Assembly (NCBI GenBank): GCA_002400415.1
Contig: DGQP01000005.1
Location: 468,266 to 532,265 of the forward strand
Source: Chitinophagaceae bacterium UBA4411
Lineage (GTDB): Bacteria; Bacteroidota; Bacteroidia; Chitinophagales; Chitinophagaceae
Direction: 5' to 3'
Length of the DNA: 64,000 nucleotides
Below are positions 8,507-18,845 of this stretch, piece by piece. Under the pieces are notes generated by a model. That model was not told the DNA's origin and did not search any database. It saw only the letters and a list, made by a program, of their open reading frames with translations. Position 1 is the stretch's first letter; each line of letters begins with the position of its first letter. The position numbers and the translations under genes were made by a program.

Positions 8507-8680
8507 AAACAGGATAAAATAATATTACTTCAAAAGTGAACCTAAAAGTAAAACTATTTCTCTTAAATAGGCTGAAATAGCGTAAGATATAATTAGTATT
8601 CCTAATTGCTCCCTTCTATTTGTTCAAAAAAATACAACAATCAGATAAAAAAGTATTATTATCCTGGCAGCTGAAAAACC

Positions 8681-8688
8681 TACTTTTG
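8681..8688 (+). promoter_or_regulatory. -7 element of the susC operon
   Basis: TACTTTTG is an exact match to TAnnTTTG and lies 19 bases before the preferred susC ATG. No TTTG is found at the expected -33 position (about 8658-8661 reads TATT). A good -7 with a missing -33 suits a promoter that depends on an activator, here probably the divergent AraC protein (inference). Confidence 0.5.
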
Positions 8689-8706
8689 GTTAAACATTGT
8701 TGCTAT

Positions 8707-11700
8707 ATGAGAAAACATGCTTTTTTGTACTTGTTTTCATTTATTCTGATAAGTTTCCAGGGGCTGGCGCAGGATAAAAGACTGACAGGTACAGTAACCG
8801 ATGAAAAAGGAGAAGCGCTGGCCGGCGCTACTATTACAGCTGGTAATAACACCGCATCCACTCTTACTAATGCCCAGGGTAAATTCTCTTTCGATGTACC
8901 TGCCGGTGCCAGAATACTGGTAGTCACCTTTACCGGTATGGAGAAAGAAGAAATACTGATTAGCGGGAAAACTTCATTTACCATTGTACTGAAGCCTTCC
9001 GTCACTACTTTATCTGATGTGGTAGTGGTTGGCTACGGAACTGTTCGAAAAACCGATGTAACCGGGGCGGCACAACGAATCAGCCGGGAAGATTTTATCA
9101 GGGATAATCCTACGAATATTTTACAGGCCATTCAGGGCAAACTGGCTGGTGTGAATGTAACCCAGAACGATGGCGCTCCGGGTGCCGGACTCAGTATCCG
9201 GGTGAGGGGGTCCAATTCTTTCCTGGGTGGTACAGAACCTCTGTATGTAATTGATGGCGTTCCATTCAATAACAGTAATAGCGGAGCTACTCCTTCTGCC
9301 ATAGGAAGTGATGAGAAACAAACCCTGAATGCGCTGGCATTCCTCAATCCCAACGATATTGAATCAATCGACATTTTGAAGGATGCGTCAGCCACAGCTA
9401 TTTACGGTTCCCGTGGGGCGAATGGCGTGGTGCTGATCACCACCCGCAAAGGACGCATCGGGAAAGACAAGGTGGAACTGACGGTGAACCTTGGTCTGTC
9501 AGAAGTATCAAAAAGGATTGCAGTCCTCAATCCGTATGAATATGGTCTTTACCAGAATCTTGCCTATGCGAACTCAAACAAGTATGACGCTACTACTTAC
9601 ACATTACCATATAGCACGGATGATCTTGATTCATTGCTGGGAGATAATAACAACTGGCAGGATGCTATTTTCAGAAGAGCTATGTCGCAGCAATACAGTA
9701 TAAATGTATCCGGAGCAGGGGAATCCGGTAGCCATAGTTTGTCGATGAATTATATCAACCAGGAAGGAACCATTATTAATTCAGGATACAAAAAAATCGG
9801 GTTGAATGTTAATCTCAACCGCAACCTGGGTAAGGTTTTTAAAATTGGTACCAGCACCTCGGTAGCTAATACTGTAACACGGGGCGTGAAAACAGGTACA
9901 GATAAATCGGATGCGGCCAGCGCCGGAGTAATCCGGTCAGCCATTACTTACCCCCCCACCATCAGGGCAGAAGAGGAATATTCGGAAACAGGGGATGGAT
10001 ACTTTATCACCAACCCGGTCATCTATTCCAGGGATGTACTGAATAAAGTTTCCGGTATCAGCATCTTTTCTTCGAATTACGCTGAGGCTACCCTGCTGAA
10101 ATACTTCAAATTCCGGCAGAATCTGGGTTTCAATTATGGTTCCAATACACGTGACCAGTATTACCCCCGGACCGTTTATGAAGGATATAGTGTGAAAGGT
10201 TGGGGGCTGAAATCCGATAACCTGTGGACCAGTCTTGTATCTGAAAGCATTCTTTCTTTTAACAGGAAGATCAGCAAACATAGTCTGGGTGCAACAGTTG
10301 CCTCTACTTTTGAACGAACCAATGGGCAATCAAAACGTACAGAAGCCAAAACTTTTCCAAATGATCTGCTGCAAAACGAAAACATGCAGGCAGCAGAACA
10401 AATTCTTCCGGTTATTACAAACCGCTATCAGTCTACTCTTATTTCATTTCTCGGCCGGGTGAATTATGCGTTTGATGACAAATACCTGCTGAGTCTTTCT
10501 TTCCGGCAGGATGGGTCCAGTAAATTCGGACGTGATAATAAATGGGCTGGCTTTCCTTCTGCCGGGTTTGCCTGGAAATTGCATAATGAAAAATTCCTTC
10601 ACCGGGCAGCAGTTATCAGTAATCTTATTCTCCGTCTCAGCTATGGGCAGACCGGGAACCAAGGTATCGGATCATATGCTTCGCTTTCCAAACTGGCTGT
10701 TTATAATTATCCCTTCAACGGAACACTTCAAACAGGATTGGCAGATGATGTATCTGCAGGACCGGCAAATGCTTCGCTGAAATGGGAAACCACCAATGCA
10801 TATAATGCCGGTATCGACCTGGGTATCCTGAAAGGAAATTTCAATCTGCACCTGGATTTTTACAAAAAAGAAACTAACGACCTGCTGCAGTACATCACTA
10901 CTCCTTCTTCCACGGGTTTTCAGCGTCAGTTGCGCAATTCAGGTTCCGTAGAGAATAAAGGGGTGGAAATTTCATTGGACGGAAATATCATTCGCAGGAA
11001 AGATTTCCAGTGGAAGTCTTCCTTTAATATTGCTTTCAACCGGAACCGGATTCTGAGCCTGGGCAGCGGATTGAAAGAACAGTTTGCCAGCAATATTTCT
11101 ACCCGTGATGCCCCATTTATACAAGTGGCGGGTCAGCCGATAGGTGCTTTATACGGTTATATAGAAGACGGGTATTATGATAACGAAGCGGAAGTACGAA
11201 GCTCACAGGAATATACCAGCCAGCCCTTCTCCATTATCCGCCGTATGGTTGGAGAAATTAAATACAAAAACCTTGATAATGACCCCAATTCCATTTCGTT
11301 GACTGACCGCACCATTATCGGGGATGTGAACCCGGATTACACATTCGGATTCACCAATAATTTTGTGTACAAAAATTTTGATCTGAGTGTTTTTATTAAT
11401 GGAGTACAGGGGAACGATATCGTGAATATGAATACTGCTTTTACAGGTAATCTCGGTACTTCTAAGAACATTACAAAAGAAGTATTGGATGGCGCCTGGG
11501 CAGATGGTAAAGATAACACAGCTGCAACAGGTCCTAAAGTTATGCGTCAATTCTGGAGAACACTGCTCTTTTCCCGGAGATTCATTGAGGACGGAAGTTT
11601 TGTACGGATAAAAAATGTAACAATCGGGTATAATCTCCCGGGCAAACTGATTAAGGGTGTCAATTCCGTACGTCTTTCTTTTGGCGTGAACAATTTATAC

Positions 11701-11832
11701 ACATTTACTAATTACTCAGGATATGACCCAGAGATCAGCAGTTATGGAGATAACCCGGCTTTGTTTGGGGTAGACCTGGGGGGGTATCCTAATACCCGCA
11801 GTTATAACTTCACCCTGCGTTGCAGTTTTTAA
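8707..11832 (+). CDS. SusC/RagA-family TonB-dependent outer-membrane transporter
   Basis: The outer-membrane pore of the mannan PUL (1041 residues), which imports oligosaccharides with energy from TonB. It begins with a signal peptide (MRKHAFLYLFSFILISFQG, cleavage after LAQ) and a CarboxypepD_reg-like domain (about residues 25-105, GTVTDEKGEALAGA). The SusC plug signature follows (DVVVVGYGTVRKTDVTG). The plug runs to about residue 250, and then a 22-strand barrel pattern continues to the C-terminal aromatic CSF. The frame is open back to 8620, but the ATG at 8707 puts the signal peptide first and sits 19 bases after the -7 element. SusD follows after 10 bases, as in almost all SusCD pairs. 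Confidence 0.96.
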   Translation: MRKHAFLYLFSFILISFQGLAQDKRLTGTVTDEKGEALAGATITAGNNTASTLTNAQGKFSFDVPAGARILVVTFTGMEKEEILISGKTSFTIVLKPSVTTLSDVVVVGYGTVRKTDVTGAAQRISREDFIRDNPTNILQAIQGKLAGVNVTQNDGAPGAGLSIRVRGSNSFLGGTEPLYVIDGVPFNNSNSGATPSAIGSDEKQTLNALAFLNPNDIESIDILKDASATAIYGSRGANGVVLITTRKGRIGKDKVELTVNLGLSEVSKRIAVLNPYEYGLYQNLAYANSNKYDATTYTLPYSTDDLDSLLGDNNNWQDAIFRRAMSQQYSINVSGAGESGSHSLSMNYINQEGTIINSGYKKIGLNVNLNRNLGKVFKIGTSTSVANTVTRGVKTGTDKSDAASAGVIRSAITYPPTIRAEEEYSETGDGYFITNPVIYSRDVLNKVSGISIFSSNYAEATLLKYFKFRQNLGFNYGSNTRDQYYPRTVYEGYSVKGWGLKSDNLWTSLVSESILSFNRKISKHSLGATVASTFERTNGQSKRTEAKTFPNDLLQNENMQAAEQILPVITNRYQSTLISFLGRVNYAFDDKYLLSLSFRQDGSSKFGRDNKWAGFPSAGFAWKLHNEKFLHRAAVISNLILRLSYGQTGNQGIGSYASLSKLAVYNYPFNGTLQTGLADDVSAGPANASLKWETTNAYNAGIDLGILKGNFNLHLDFYKKETNDLLQYITTPSSTGFQRQLRNSGSVENKGVEISLDGNIIRRKDFQWKSSFNIAFNRNRILSLGSGLKEQFASNISTRDAPFIQVAGQPIGALYGYIEDGYYDNEAEVRSSQEYTSQPFSIIRRMVGEIKYKNLDNDPNSISLTDRTIIGDVNPDYTFGFTNNFVYKNFDLSVFINGVQGNDIVNMNTAFTGNLGTSKNITKEVLDGAWADGKDNTAATGPKVMRQFWRTLLFSRRFIEDGSFVRIKNVTIGYNLPGKLIKGVNSVRLSFGVNNLYTFTNYSGYDPEISSYGDNPALFGVDLGGYPNTRSYNFTLRCSF

Positions 11833-11842
11833 TTTCTGAAAA

Positions 11843-13477
11843 ATGAAAAATAATTATATGGGACTTCTGAAAAAAAATACAGGATTGCTGCTGTTGGTAT
11901 TCAGCCTGCTGGCAATCTCTTCCTGTAAAAAACAACTTGAAGAAAAGCCCTTCTCTTTTCTTTCACCGGAAAATTTTTACAAAAACGAAAGCGATGCCAG
12001 GACGGCCATCAACGGTGTGTACAGCGAACTCTATAGTTACGATCTGTATCTGCAACCAATCTGGAACCTTACGGTCCTTGACGATGACCATGTTTCAGGC
12101 GTTGATTGGTTTTTGGGTACAACAGGTGCTGGCAACCCGCAGGGTTACTGGGGAGTAGACGGACCCTGGGTAGGATTTTATTTAGTTATCGCACGGGCCA
12201 ATACAGTTCTGGAGAATGTAGAAAAAATAACCAACGATATTGATCCTGACATCCGGACGCGGATACTTGGCGAAGCTCATTTCCTCAGGGGTTGGGCTTA
12301 CTTTCAGCTGGTTCAGTTATATGGCGGAGTTCCGGTTCGTCTTAAATCATTATCAGCTGATCCCAATCCAAATGTTCCCAGATCATCTGTGAAGGAAGTA
12401 TACCAGGTAGTCATAGATGAAATGAAAGAAGCCGAAACAATGTTATTCCCGGCAGGACATGCCAAAGCCGGTGAGCCGGGAAGGGTAACCCGGGGGCTTG
12501 CAAAAGGAATGCTTGCAAAAGTGTACCTGACTATGGCCTCTGGTTCAGTTGCATCGGGTAATGTTACAGTCAGGGGCGGTACGGATAATGGGTATTATAC
12601 GCATACCAAAAACATAGTAGCAGGTCTGGAAGGGCTGGATAGCAAGACTTATTTTGAACTGGCCCGCGATAAAGCGCTGGAAGTAATCAACAGTGGGGAA
12701 TATTCACTGTTTACCAGCTGGAAAACCATGTGGAGCCAGGCAGGACGCAATATGCAGGAGCATATGTGGGAATTGCAATCACTCGCCGGCAGCAGTTTTG
12801 TGAATAACCTGAATATCTATTTCTCGGCTGTTTCTACTTTTGGCAGAGGAGCGGTATGGTTTACCAATAACCATTATATGGATTATGAAGATGCGGATAA
12901 AAGGGTGCTTGAAGGAGTAGCCCATAACTGGCAGATCAATACCGGCGGCAAGTACTATTATCCATCCTGGCAATCATCCCTGTACAGCGTGGTTAACGGA
13001 GTTACTTATAGCAATAACGGCACAACGGATAACAGGGCTTATGTTATCAAATTTGCGGATGTAAATGATCCGACTGTAGCTAACAGTGACGCGTATTACC
13101 CTATTATGCGTTATGCTGAAATCCTGCTGATTTATGCTGAAGCAGCCAATGAAGCAAATGGAGGCCCAACTACAGAAGCTTATGCCATGTTGAATGCTGT
13201 GCGCAACCGTGCTGTCGCCAGCGCTGCTCCGGCCGGGATGACGCTGGAGCAATTCCGAAGTTTTGTATTGGCTGAACGAGCCCGTGAATTTGTACTGGAA
13301 GGCATACGGCGGTTTGACCTGATGCGCTGGGGTATTTATCTGCAGGTGATGAATAAAATATCTGCCGGACAGAATAATATTTCCAAAGTGAGAAGCCTCC
13401 GGAACCTTCTGCTGCCCATTCCCCAGAGTGAACTGAATTCTAACCAGGCTATCACAGGCAATAACCCGGGATGGTAA
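11843..13477 (+). CDS. SusD/RagB-family glycan-binding lipoprotein
   Basis: The 544-residue lid of the SusCD importer. The lipobox is AISSC at about residue 28 (CKKQLEEKP follows), so it is a surface lipoprotein. The typical SusD opening is present (FLSPENFYKNESDARTAING), as are the TPR-like region with ILGEAHFLRGWAYFQL and the family's conserved C-terminal stretch (RAREFVLEGIRRFDLMRW, then LLPIPQSELN and the final NPGW). It binds the polysaccharide or its fragments and passes them to SusC. It is the second gene of the operon, 10 bases after susC. Confidence 0.96.
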   Translation: MKNNYMGLLKKNTGLLLLVFSLLAISSCKKQLEEKPFSFLSPENFYKNESDARTAINGVYSELYSYDLYLQPIWNLTVLDDDHVSGVDWFLGTTGAGNPQGYWGVDGPWVGFYLVIARANTVLENVEKITNDIDPDIRTRILGEAHFLRGWAYFQLVQLYGGVPVRLKSLSADPNPNVPRSSVKEVYQVVIDEMKEAETMLFPAGHAKAGEPGRVTRGLAKGMLAKVYLTMASGSVASGNVTVRGGTDNGYYTHTKNIVAGLEGLDSKTYFELARDKALEVINSGEYSLFTSWKTMWSQAGRNMQEHMWELQSLAGSSFVNNLNIYFSAVSTFGRGAVWFTNNHYMDYEDADKRVLEGVAHNWQINTGGKYYYPSWQSSLYSVVNGVTYSNNGTTDNRAYVIKFADVNDPTVANSDAYYPIMRYAEILLIYAEAANEANGGPTTEAYAMLNAVRNRAVASAAPAGMTLEQFRSFVLAERAREFVLEGIRRFDLMRWGIYLQVMNKISAGQNNISKVRSLRNLLLPIPQSELNSNQAITGNNPGW

Positions 13478-13504
13478 AACTGATAAAAACTAATGCTTCT
13501 TCAT

Positions 13505-14563
13505 ATGAGAAAAAACAATTCAATACTTTCCGGCTTTTCGCCGCTTATGCTGATGATAGCTTTGCTGCTGTCAATGTACTCCTGCAAAAAGGAGCAAACC
13601 GAAAATACAAACCCACCAGAGATCACGGCTGTAACTGATCTGACCAGCCGTGATATAGCCCTTACAGCTGTTAATTACGGGGACTGGATTATTATAAAAG
13701 GGAAGCACCTTGCCACTACTTATAAAGTGGATTTTAATTCAGTGCTGGCAGCAGATTCGCTGATCTATGCCGATGATACAACTGTTACTGTAAAAATACC
13801 GGTTGTTCTCCCGGACCCGGCCGACAATCCTATTACTGTTACGACGAGGTATGGTTCTGCCACCTATAATTTCCGGATACTTCAACCACCGCCCACTATT
13901 TTATCATTTGACCCGATGGCCGGTGCTGCAGGAGAAGTGGTTACAATAACCGGGTATAATTTCGGAGGTGTTACCAGTGTAAAATTTGGTACGGTGGAAG
14001 CGACTATTATATCAGGAACAAAGGACGAAATCAAGGTCAGTGTGCCTCCGGGAATTACTACCGCATTTATTTATGTAACCACACCAAGCGGAACGGTTCG
14101 TTCTGAAAATCTCTTTGGCCTGAAATACGAAATCTATACGGATGTGCTGACCACGGGTTGGTCTTACAGCCCTTCATCCTCAAATGTTACTTATGTGGCA
14201 GCTAATACAAGCCCGGTTAAAAGAGGAATAAATTCCCTGCGGATTAATTTTGCCGCTGCATGGTCTTACCTGCGCCTGGTGAAATCTGCTGCAATGAGTA
14301 CAACAGGGTATGAAGGAGTGAAATTTTCTCTTTATGCACCTGATGGCTTTTTAAATAAGAAGCTGCGGATCTACCTGAACGGTTCTTCCACTCCCGGCTC
14401 TTATACCATCACTGTTACAAAAACAAATGAATGGATTCAGTATGAACTGCCCTTTATCAACTTTGGGAATCCGGCCACACTGACCCAGGTGGTATTTAAT
14501 GAGTTCAGCGGTACAGCTACTTTCCCCAGGCAGATATATGTGGATGATGTGGGATTGTATTGA
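13505..14563 (+). CDS. IPT/TIG-domain surface glycan-binding lipoprotein
   Basis: A 352-residue lipoprotein with its lipobox at SMYSC near the N-terminus. Two IPT/TIG-like immunoglobulin folds follow (about residues 35-115 and 115-205; the second has the usual GAAGEVVTITGYNFGG and PSGT). A C-terminal jelly-roll-like domain (about 210-352) ends in FPRQIYVDDVGLY. This layout and its place right after susD match the surface glycan-binding proteins of mannan and other PULs, which hold the polymer at the cell surface. No catalytic motif is present. A Met 4 codons earlier (13493) is possible; 13505 (MRKNNS) gives a normal lipoprotein leader. It lies 27 bases after susD. Confidence 0.85.
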   Translation: MRKNNSILSGFSPLMLMIALLLSMYSCKKEQTENTNPPEITAVTDLTSRDIALTAVNYGDWIIIKGKHLATTYKVDFNSVLAADSLIYADDTTVTVKIPVVLPDPADNPITVTTRYGSATYNFRILQPPPTILSFDPMAGAAGEVVTITGYNFGGVTSVKFGTVEATIISGTKDEIKVSVPPGITTAFIYVTTPSGTVRSENLFGLKYEIYTDVLTTGWSYSPSSSNVTYVAANTSPVKRGINSLRINFAAAWSYLRLVKSAAMSTTGYEGVKFSLYAPDGFLNKKLRIYLNGSSTPGSYTITVTKTNEWIQYELPFINFGNPATLTQVVFNEFSGTATFPRQIYVDDVGLY

Positions 14564-14618
14564 TTTCAGCAGACCGGATTCTGAGAGCAGGCAATTGTAT
14601 GTTAAATGAAAAAATCGA

Positions 14619-15752
14619 ATGAGGCCAGTATACTATCAAAGGATATTTACAACCCTGCTGTTGTTGCTTTCCTGTTGTTTTGCTGAAGCGCAGCAATGTT
14701 CTGACACGTCAGGCACTCCTGCACTCAGGAGACTATTCAGCCGTCTTCAGGAGATGCAAACCCGCTATACTGTTTTCGGTCACCAGGATGCACTGGCCTA
14801 CGGGGTGGGATGGAAAAAAATAAATGGCCAAAGTGATGTTCGTTCCGTAGCCGGAGATTTCCCCGGATTATACGGGTGGGACATCGGACACCTGGAAATG
14901 GAGCAGCCGGCAAATATTGATAATGTTTCATTTCAGTTGATGAAGAAATATATCCGGGAAGGGGCCGGGCGGGGAGGATTAATCACTATCAGCTGGCACC
15001 TGCACAATCCCCTCACCGGAGGATCTGCCTGGGATACGGCAAAAGGAACAGTTGCTTCTGTATTGCCGGGTGGTGCAAAGCACAATCTGTACCGGTCCTG
15101 GCTGGATCAGGTAGCGCTGTTCATGAATGATTTAAAAGACAGCAAAGGGAAACACATTCCTGTACTCTTCCGTCCTTTTCATGAACTGACAGGCAACTGG
15201 TTTTGGTGGTGCCGTAATGTATGCATCCCGGAAGAGTTTATAGCTCTCTGGAGATTTACAGTACATTATCTGAGGGATGAAAAAAAAATACATCATCTGC
15301 TCTATGTATATAACGCTGCAGCCTTCAGCACCCCGGAAGAGTTTCTTTCCCGTTACCCGGGCGATGATGTCGTGGATGTGCTGAGTTTTGATCTTTATCA
15401 GTTTGGTTTGGGTGATCAAAAACAATATTTCATTACAGAAATGCGCCGTCAGGCGGATATGTTGTGCAGCATTGCAGCCGGAAAGAAAAAGATTGCTGCT
15501 ATTGCAGAGACGGGGCTGGAAGCTTTGCCTGATAAGGAATGGTGGACGGGTACTTTGTGGCCAGCAATAAAAGATTTTCCGCTGTCCTATGTATTAGTGT
15601 GGCGAAACCACGGGTATATGGCGCCTGCCCGGAAAATGCATTACTATGCTCCCTACCCCGGTCAGGTGTCAGCCGCTGATTTTAAAAAATTTGCAAGCAA
15701 TCCGCGGATACTATTTGAAAAAGGACTGAAGCAGCAAAAAATCTACCAATAA
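14619..15752 (+). CDS. GH26 beta-mannanase
   Basis: A 377-residue glycoside hydrolase family 26 enzyme that hydrolyses beta-1,4-mannan, probably releasing mannobiose. A signal peptide (about residues 1-25, LLLLLSCCFAEAQ) sends it out of the cytoplasm; LSCC also allows lipid attachment. The retaining pair is visible: acid/base Glu189 in RPFHELTGNWFWW and nucleophile Glu297 in IAETGLE. Other GH26 signatures are FGHQDALAYG and ISWHLHN. It lies 55 bases after the glycan-binding protein and 3 bases before the symporter. Adjacency to the symporter, GH130 enzyme and epimerase matches the known B. fragilis mannan cluster. Confidence 0.94.
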   Translation: MRPVYYQRIFTTLLLLLSCCFAEAQQCSDTSGTPALRRLFSRLQEMQTRYTVFGHQDALAYGVGWKKINGQSDVRSVAGDFPGLYGWDIGHLEMEQPANIDNVSFQLMKKYIREGAGRGGLITISWHLHNPLTGGSAWDTAKGTVASVLPGGAKHNLYRSWLDQVALFMNDLKDSKGKHIPVLFRPFHELTGNWFWWCRNVCIPEEFIALWRFTVHYLRDEKKIHHLLYVYNAAAFSTPEEFLSRYPGDDVVDVLSFDLYQFGLGDQKQYFITEMRRQADMLCSIAAGKKKIAAIAETGLEALPDKEWWTGTLWPAIKDFPLSYVLVWRNHGYMAPARKMHYYAPYPGQVSAADFKKFASNPRILFEKGLKQQKIYQ

Positions 15753-15755
15753 AAA

Positions 15756-17585
15756 ATGAAGCTCGGGCTACCTGATATACTGATTGTGTTCGCCTACCTG
15801 GCGGTGATGGTGTTTATCGGCGTATATATGCGAAAAAAAGCCAGGGAGAACAAGGAGAGCTATCTCATGGGTGGCAAAAAACTTCCCTGGTACATGCTGG
15901 GGCTCAGCGATGCCAGCGATATGTTTGATATCAGTGGTACTATGTGGATGGTAGCTCTTTGTTTTGTATATGGACTGAAAAGCATCTGGATTCCCTGGCT
16001 ATGGCCGGTATTCAACCAGGTATTCATGATGATGTTTCTTTCCAAATGGCTGCGTCGTTCAAATGCCAATACGGGAGCAGAATGGCTTGCCACCCGGTTT
16101 GGTATTGTTGGCAGGGGAGTCAGGGGGTCGCATACTGTGGTTGTGATATTTGCATTGATTGGCTGTTTTGGTTTCCTTGCATATGGTTTTATCGGACTGG
16201 GCAAGTTTATCGAAATATTTGTTCCCTGGGAAATGGTCAGCGGGCATATCCCGTTTTATATTGCTCCTGAATATGCTCCTCACTTTTATGGCATTGTCTT
16301 TACCCTTTTTGCCATGTTTTATTCAATCATCGGCGGAATGCACAGTATTGTACTGGGGGATTTTATCAAATATATGATTATGACGGTGGCTTGTATATCC
16401 ATTGCTGTTATTGCGATGATCCACCTGCATAAAAACGGAAATCAGCTCATTGTTCCGGATGGGTGGTCAACTCCTTTTTTTGGCTGGAACCTGAACCTGG
16501 ATTGGAATGCCATACTACCTGACGCCAATAAAAAAATTGCCGATGATGGGTTTGGATTGTTTGGTATTTTTTTCATGATGATGTTGTTCAAAGGTGTTTT
16601 TGCCAGCCTGGCCGGGCCAGCTCCCAACTATGATATGCAAAAAGTGTTGTCAACCCGCTCTCCCAAAGAGGCAAGTAAAATGACAGGTTTTGTTTCCATT
16701 ATCTTATTACCCGTTCGTTATTCGATGATTATCGGGCTTACTGTTCTGGCCTTGCTATATTACAATCAGCTGAACCTGGCATCGGGTGCAGGTACAGATT
16801 TTGAAAAAATATTACCTGCAGCCATCAACAATTTTCTGCCGGTTGGTATCATGGGGCTGGTGCTTACCGGCCTGCTGGGTGCTTTTATGGGGACTTTTTC
16901 GGGAACGCTCAATGCAGCCCAGGCCTATATCGTGAATGATGTGTACCTGAAATATATTAACCCGGGAGCGTCTAACCGGAAAATTATCCGCACTAACTAC
17001 TTAGTGGGTGTGCTGGTGGTGACAATCGGTGTGGTGCTGGGTTTCTTTGCCCGTGATGTAAACAGTGTTTTACAATGGATTGTTGGCGGACTCTATGGAG
17101 GATATATTGCTGCCAATCTTTTTAAATGGTACTGGTGGCGGTTCAATGCTAACGGGTTTTTATGGGGTATGGCCACAGGGATTGCAGGAGCACTGGTTTT
17201 TCTTAAAATCTATAATGGTTTGTTCCTGTATATCTGGCCGGTATTATTTCTGCTTTCCGTAGCAGGTTGTCTCATCGGAACCTATATGGCTCCTCCAACA
17301 GATATGGATACCCTGAAAAAATTTTATAAAACAGTAAAACCCTGGGGGTTCTGGAAAAAAGTACATGAACAAGTGCTGGCAGAGGACCCTTCTTTTCAGC
17401 CCAACCGGAGATTTAAGCTGGATATGCTGAATGTGGTATTGGGAATTATTGCACAATGTTGCCTGACCCTTTTGCCAATGTATGTGGTACTATGGATGAA
17501 GTTACCCTTGTTAGTAACCGTTTTACTTCTGCTGGCTATCATTTTAATTCTGAAACGTACCTGGTGGGATAAACTGGAAGATTAG
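15756..17585 (+). CDS. Sodium:solute symporter (SSS family), probable mannobiose importer
   Basis: A 609-residue inner-membrane protein with about 13-14 hydrophobic segments and the SSS-family features GAEWLATRFG, YSIIGGMHSIVLGDFIKY and FSGTLNAAQAYIVNDVY. The family couples sugar or solute uptake to the sodium gradient. It stands between the mannanase (3-base gap) and the mannosyl-glucose phosphorylase (17-base gap), the same order as in the B. fragilis mannobiose pathway. Mannobiose is therefore the likely substrate (inference from context). Confidence 0.9.
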   Translation: MKLGLPDILIVFAYLAVMVFIGVYMRKKARENKESYLMGGKKLPWYMLGLSDASDMFDISGTMWMVALCFVYGLKSIWIPWLWPVFNQVFMMMFLSKWLRRSNANTGAEWLATRFGIVGRGVRGSHTVVVIFALIGCFGFLAYGFIGLGKFIEIFVPWEMVSGHIPFYIAPEYAPHFYGIVFTLFAMFYSIIGGMHSIVLGDFIKYMIMTVACISIAVIAMIHLHKNGNQLIVPDGWSTPFFGWNLNLDWNAILPDANKKIADDGFGLFGIFFMMMLFKGVFASLAGPAPNYDMQKVLSTRSPKEASKMTGFVSIILLPVRYSMIIGLTVLALLYYNQLNLASGAGTDFEKILPAAINNFLPVGIMGLVLTGLLGAFMGTFSGTLNAAQAYIVNDVYLKYINPGASNRKIIRTNYLVGVLVVTIGVVLGFFARDVNSVLQWIVGGLYGGYIAANLFKWYWWRFNANGFLWGMATGIAGALVFLKIYNGLFLYIWPVLFLLSVAGCLIGTYMAPPTDMDTLKKFYKTVKPWGFWKKVHEQVLAEDPSFQPNRRFKLDMLNVVLGIIAQCCLTLLPMYVVLWMKLPLLVTVLLLLAIILILKRTWWDKLED

Positions 17586-17602
17586 CGATTAAACCTTTAG
17601 TT

Positions 17603-18835
17603 ATGAATGAAGCATTTTTTAGCCGGCTCTCAATGATGGAATCTGCACAGGAGCAGTTACTTGGCAGGGCGAATGAGCCTTCTGCGGTTTACAATGGTTT
17701 ATACAGGCGATATAAATATCCCGTATTGACTGCAGCACATGTACCCCTGAACTGGCGTTACGACCTGAACGAACAGGACAACCCTTTCCTTATCCAGCGT
17801 TTCGGCATCAATGCAGTACTGAATGCCGGAGCTGTTAAATGGAAAGGAAAATACCTGCTGATGGCCAGGGTGGAGGGTTATGACCGAAAATCATTTTTTG
17901 CTATTGCTGAAAGCCCTAACGGAGTCGACAATTTCCGGTTCTGGGAATACCCGGTACAGATGCCGGAAACGAGTGAACCAGACGTGAATATCTATGATAT
18001 CCGTCTTGTGGAGCATGAAGATGGTTGGTTGTATGGTTTATTTTGTACCGAAAGGAGGGACCCCGGAGCATCTGAAACAGATCAGTCTTCTGCTGTGGCA
18101 CAATGTGGTATTGCACGGACAAAAGATCTGCTGCATTGGGAAAGGCTTAATGATCTTAAGACAAATTCACCGCAGCAAAGGAATGTAGTGCTTCACCCGG
18201 AATTTGTAGACGGGAAGTACGCATTCTATACAAGGCCACAGGATGGATTTATTGATGCCGGGCAAGGTGGCGGAATCGGCTTTGGTCTTGCTGCTGATAT
18301 TGAAAAAGCCATTATTAAAGAGGAGGTGCTGCTGGACAGAAAACAATACCATACTGTGTATGAACTGAAAAATGGATTGGGGCCTGCACCTTTAAGAACA
18401 TCATCCGGTTGGCTGCACCTGGCACATGGAGTACGAAATACTGCTGCAGGGTTACGGTATGTATTGTACATGTTTATGACTGATCTGCATGACTTGACTA
18501 AGATTATACATAAACCGGCAGGGTATTTTATGGCGCCGGAAGGAGATGAAAGGACGGGCGATGTGTCCAACGTGTTATTCAGTAATGGCTGGATACGTGA
18601 TGAAGACGGGAGAATATTGATTTATTATGCATCTTCTGATACACGGATGCATGTGGCAGTTACATCAGAAGAGCAACTGCTTGATTATATACTGCATAAC
18701 CCGGAAGATGGTTTCCGTTCAGCTGCTTCAGCAGAAGTGGTGAAACGGATCATAGAAAAAAACAAAAAATTAATAGCATTACGCCTGCAACCGGCTCTGG
18801 AAAAAAACTCATTAAACGGTAACCTGAAAAAATAA
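17603..18835 (+). CDS. GH130 4-O-beta-D-mannosyl-D-glucose phosphorylase
   Basis: A cytoplasmic phosphorylase of 410 residues that converts mannosyl-beta-1,4-glucose and phosphate to mannose-1-phosphate and glucose. The sequence follows subfamily GH130_1 (B. fragilis MGP) over its full length. Asp132 in NIYDIRL is at the position of the catalytic Asp131 of that enzyme; phosphate and sugar contacts are expected in the nearby ARVEGYDR and in HGVRNTAAG. There is no signal peptide. The next gene, 10 bases downstream, makes its substrate from mannobiose, which supports this specificity over other GH130 activities. Confidence 0.94.
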   Translation: MNEAFFSRLSMMESAQEQLLGRANEPSAVYNGLYRRYKYPVLTAAHVPLNWRYDLNEQDNPFLIQRFGINAVLNAGAVKWKGKYLLMARVEGYDRKSFFAIAESPNGVDNFRFWEYPVQMPETSEPDVNIYDIRLVEHEDGWLYGLFCTERRDPGASETDQSSAVAQCGIARTKDLLHWERLNDLKTNSPQQRNVVLHPEFVDGKYAFYTRPQDGFIDAGQGGGIGFGLAADIEKAIIKEEVLLDRKQYHTVYELKNGLGPAPLRTSSGWLHLAHGVRNTAAGLRYVLYMFMTDLHDLTKIIHKPAGYFMAPEGDERTGDVSNVLFSNGWIRDEDGRILIYYASSDTRMHVAVTSEEQLLDYILHNPEDGFRSAASAEVVKRIIEKNKKLIALRLQPALEKNSLNGNLKK

Positions 18836-18845
18836 GGCAGTACAA

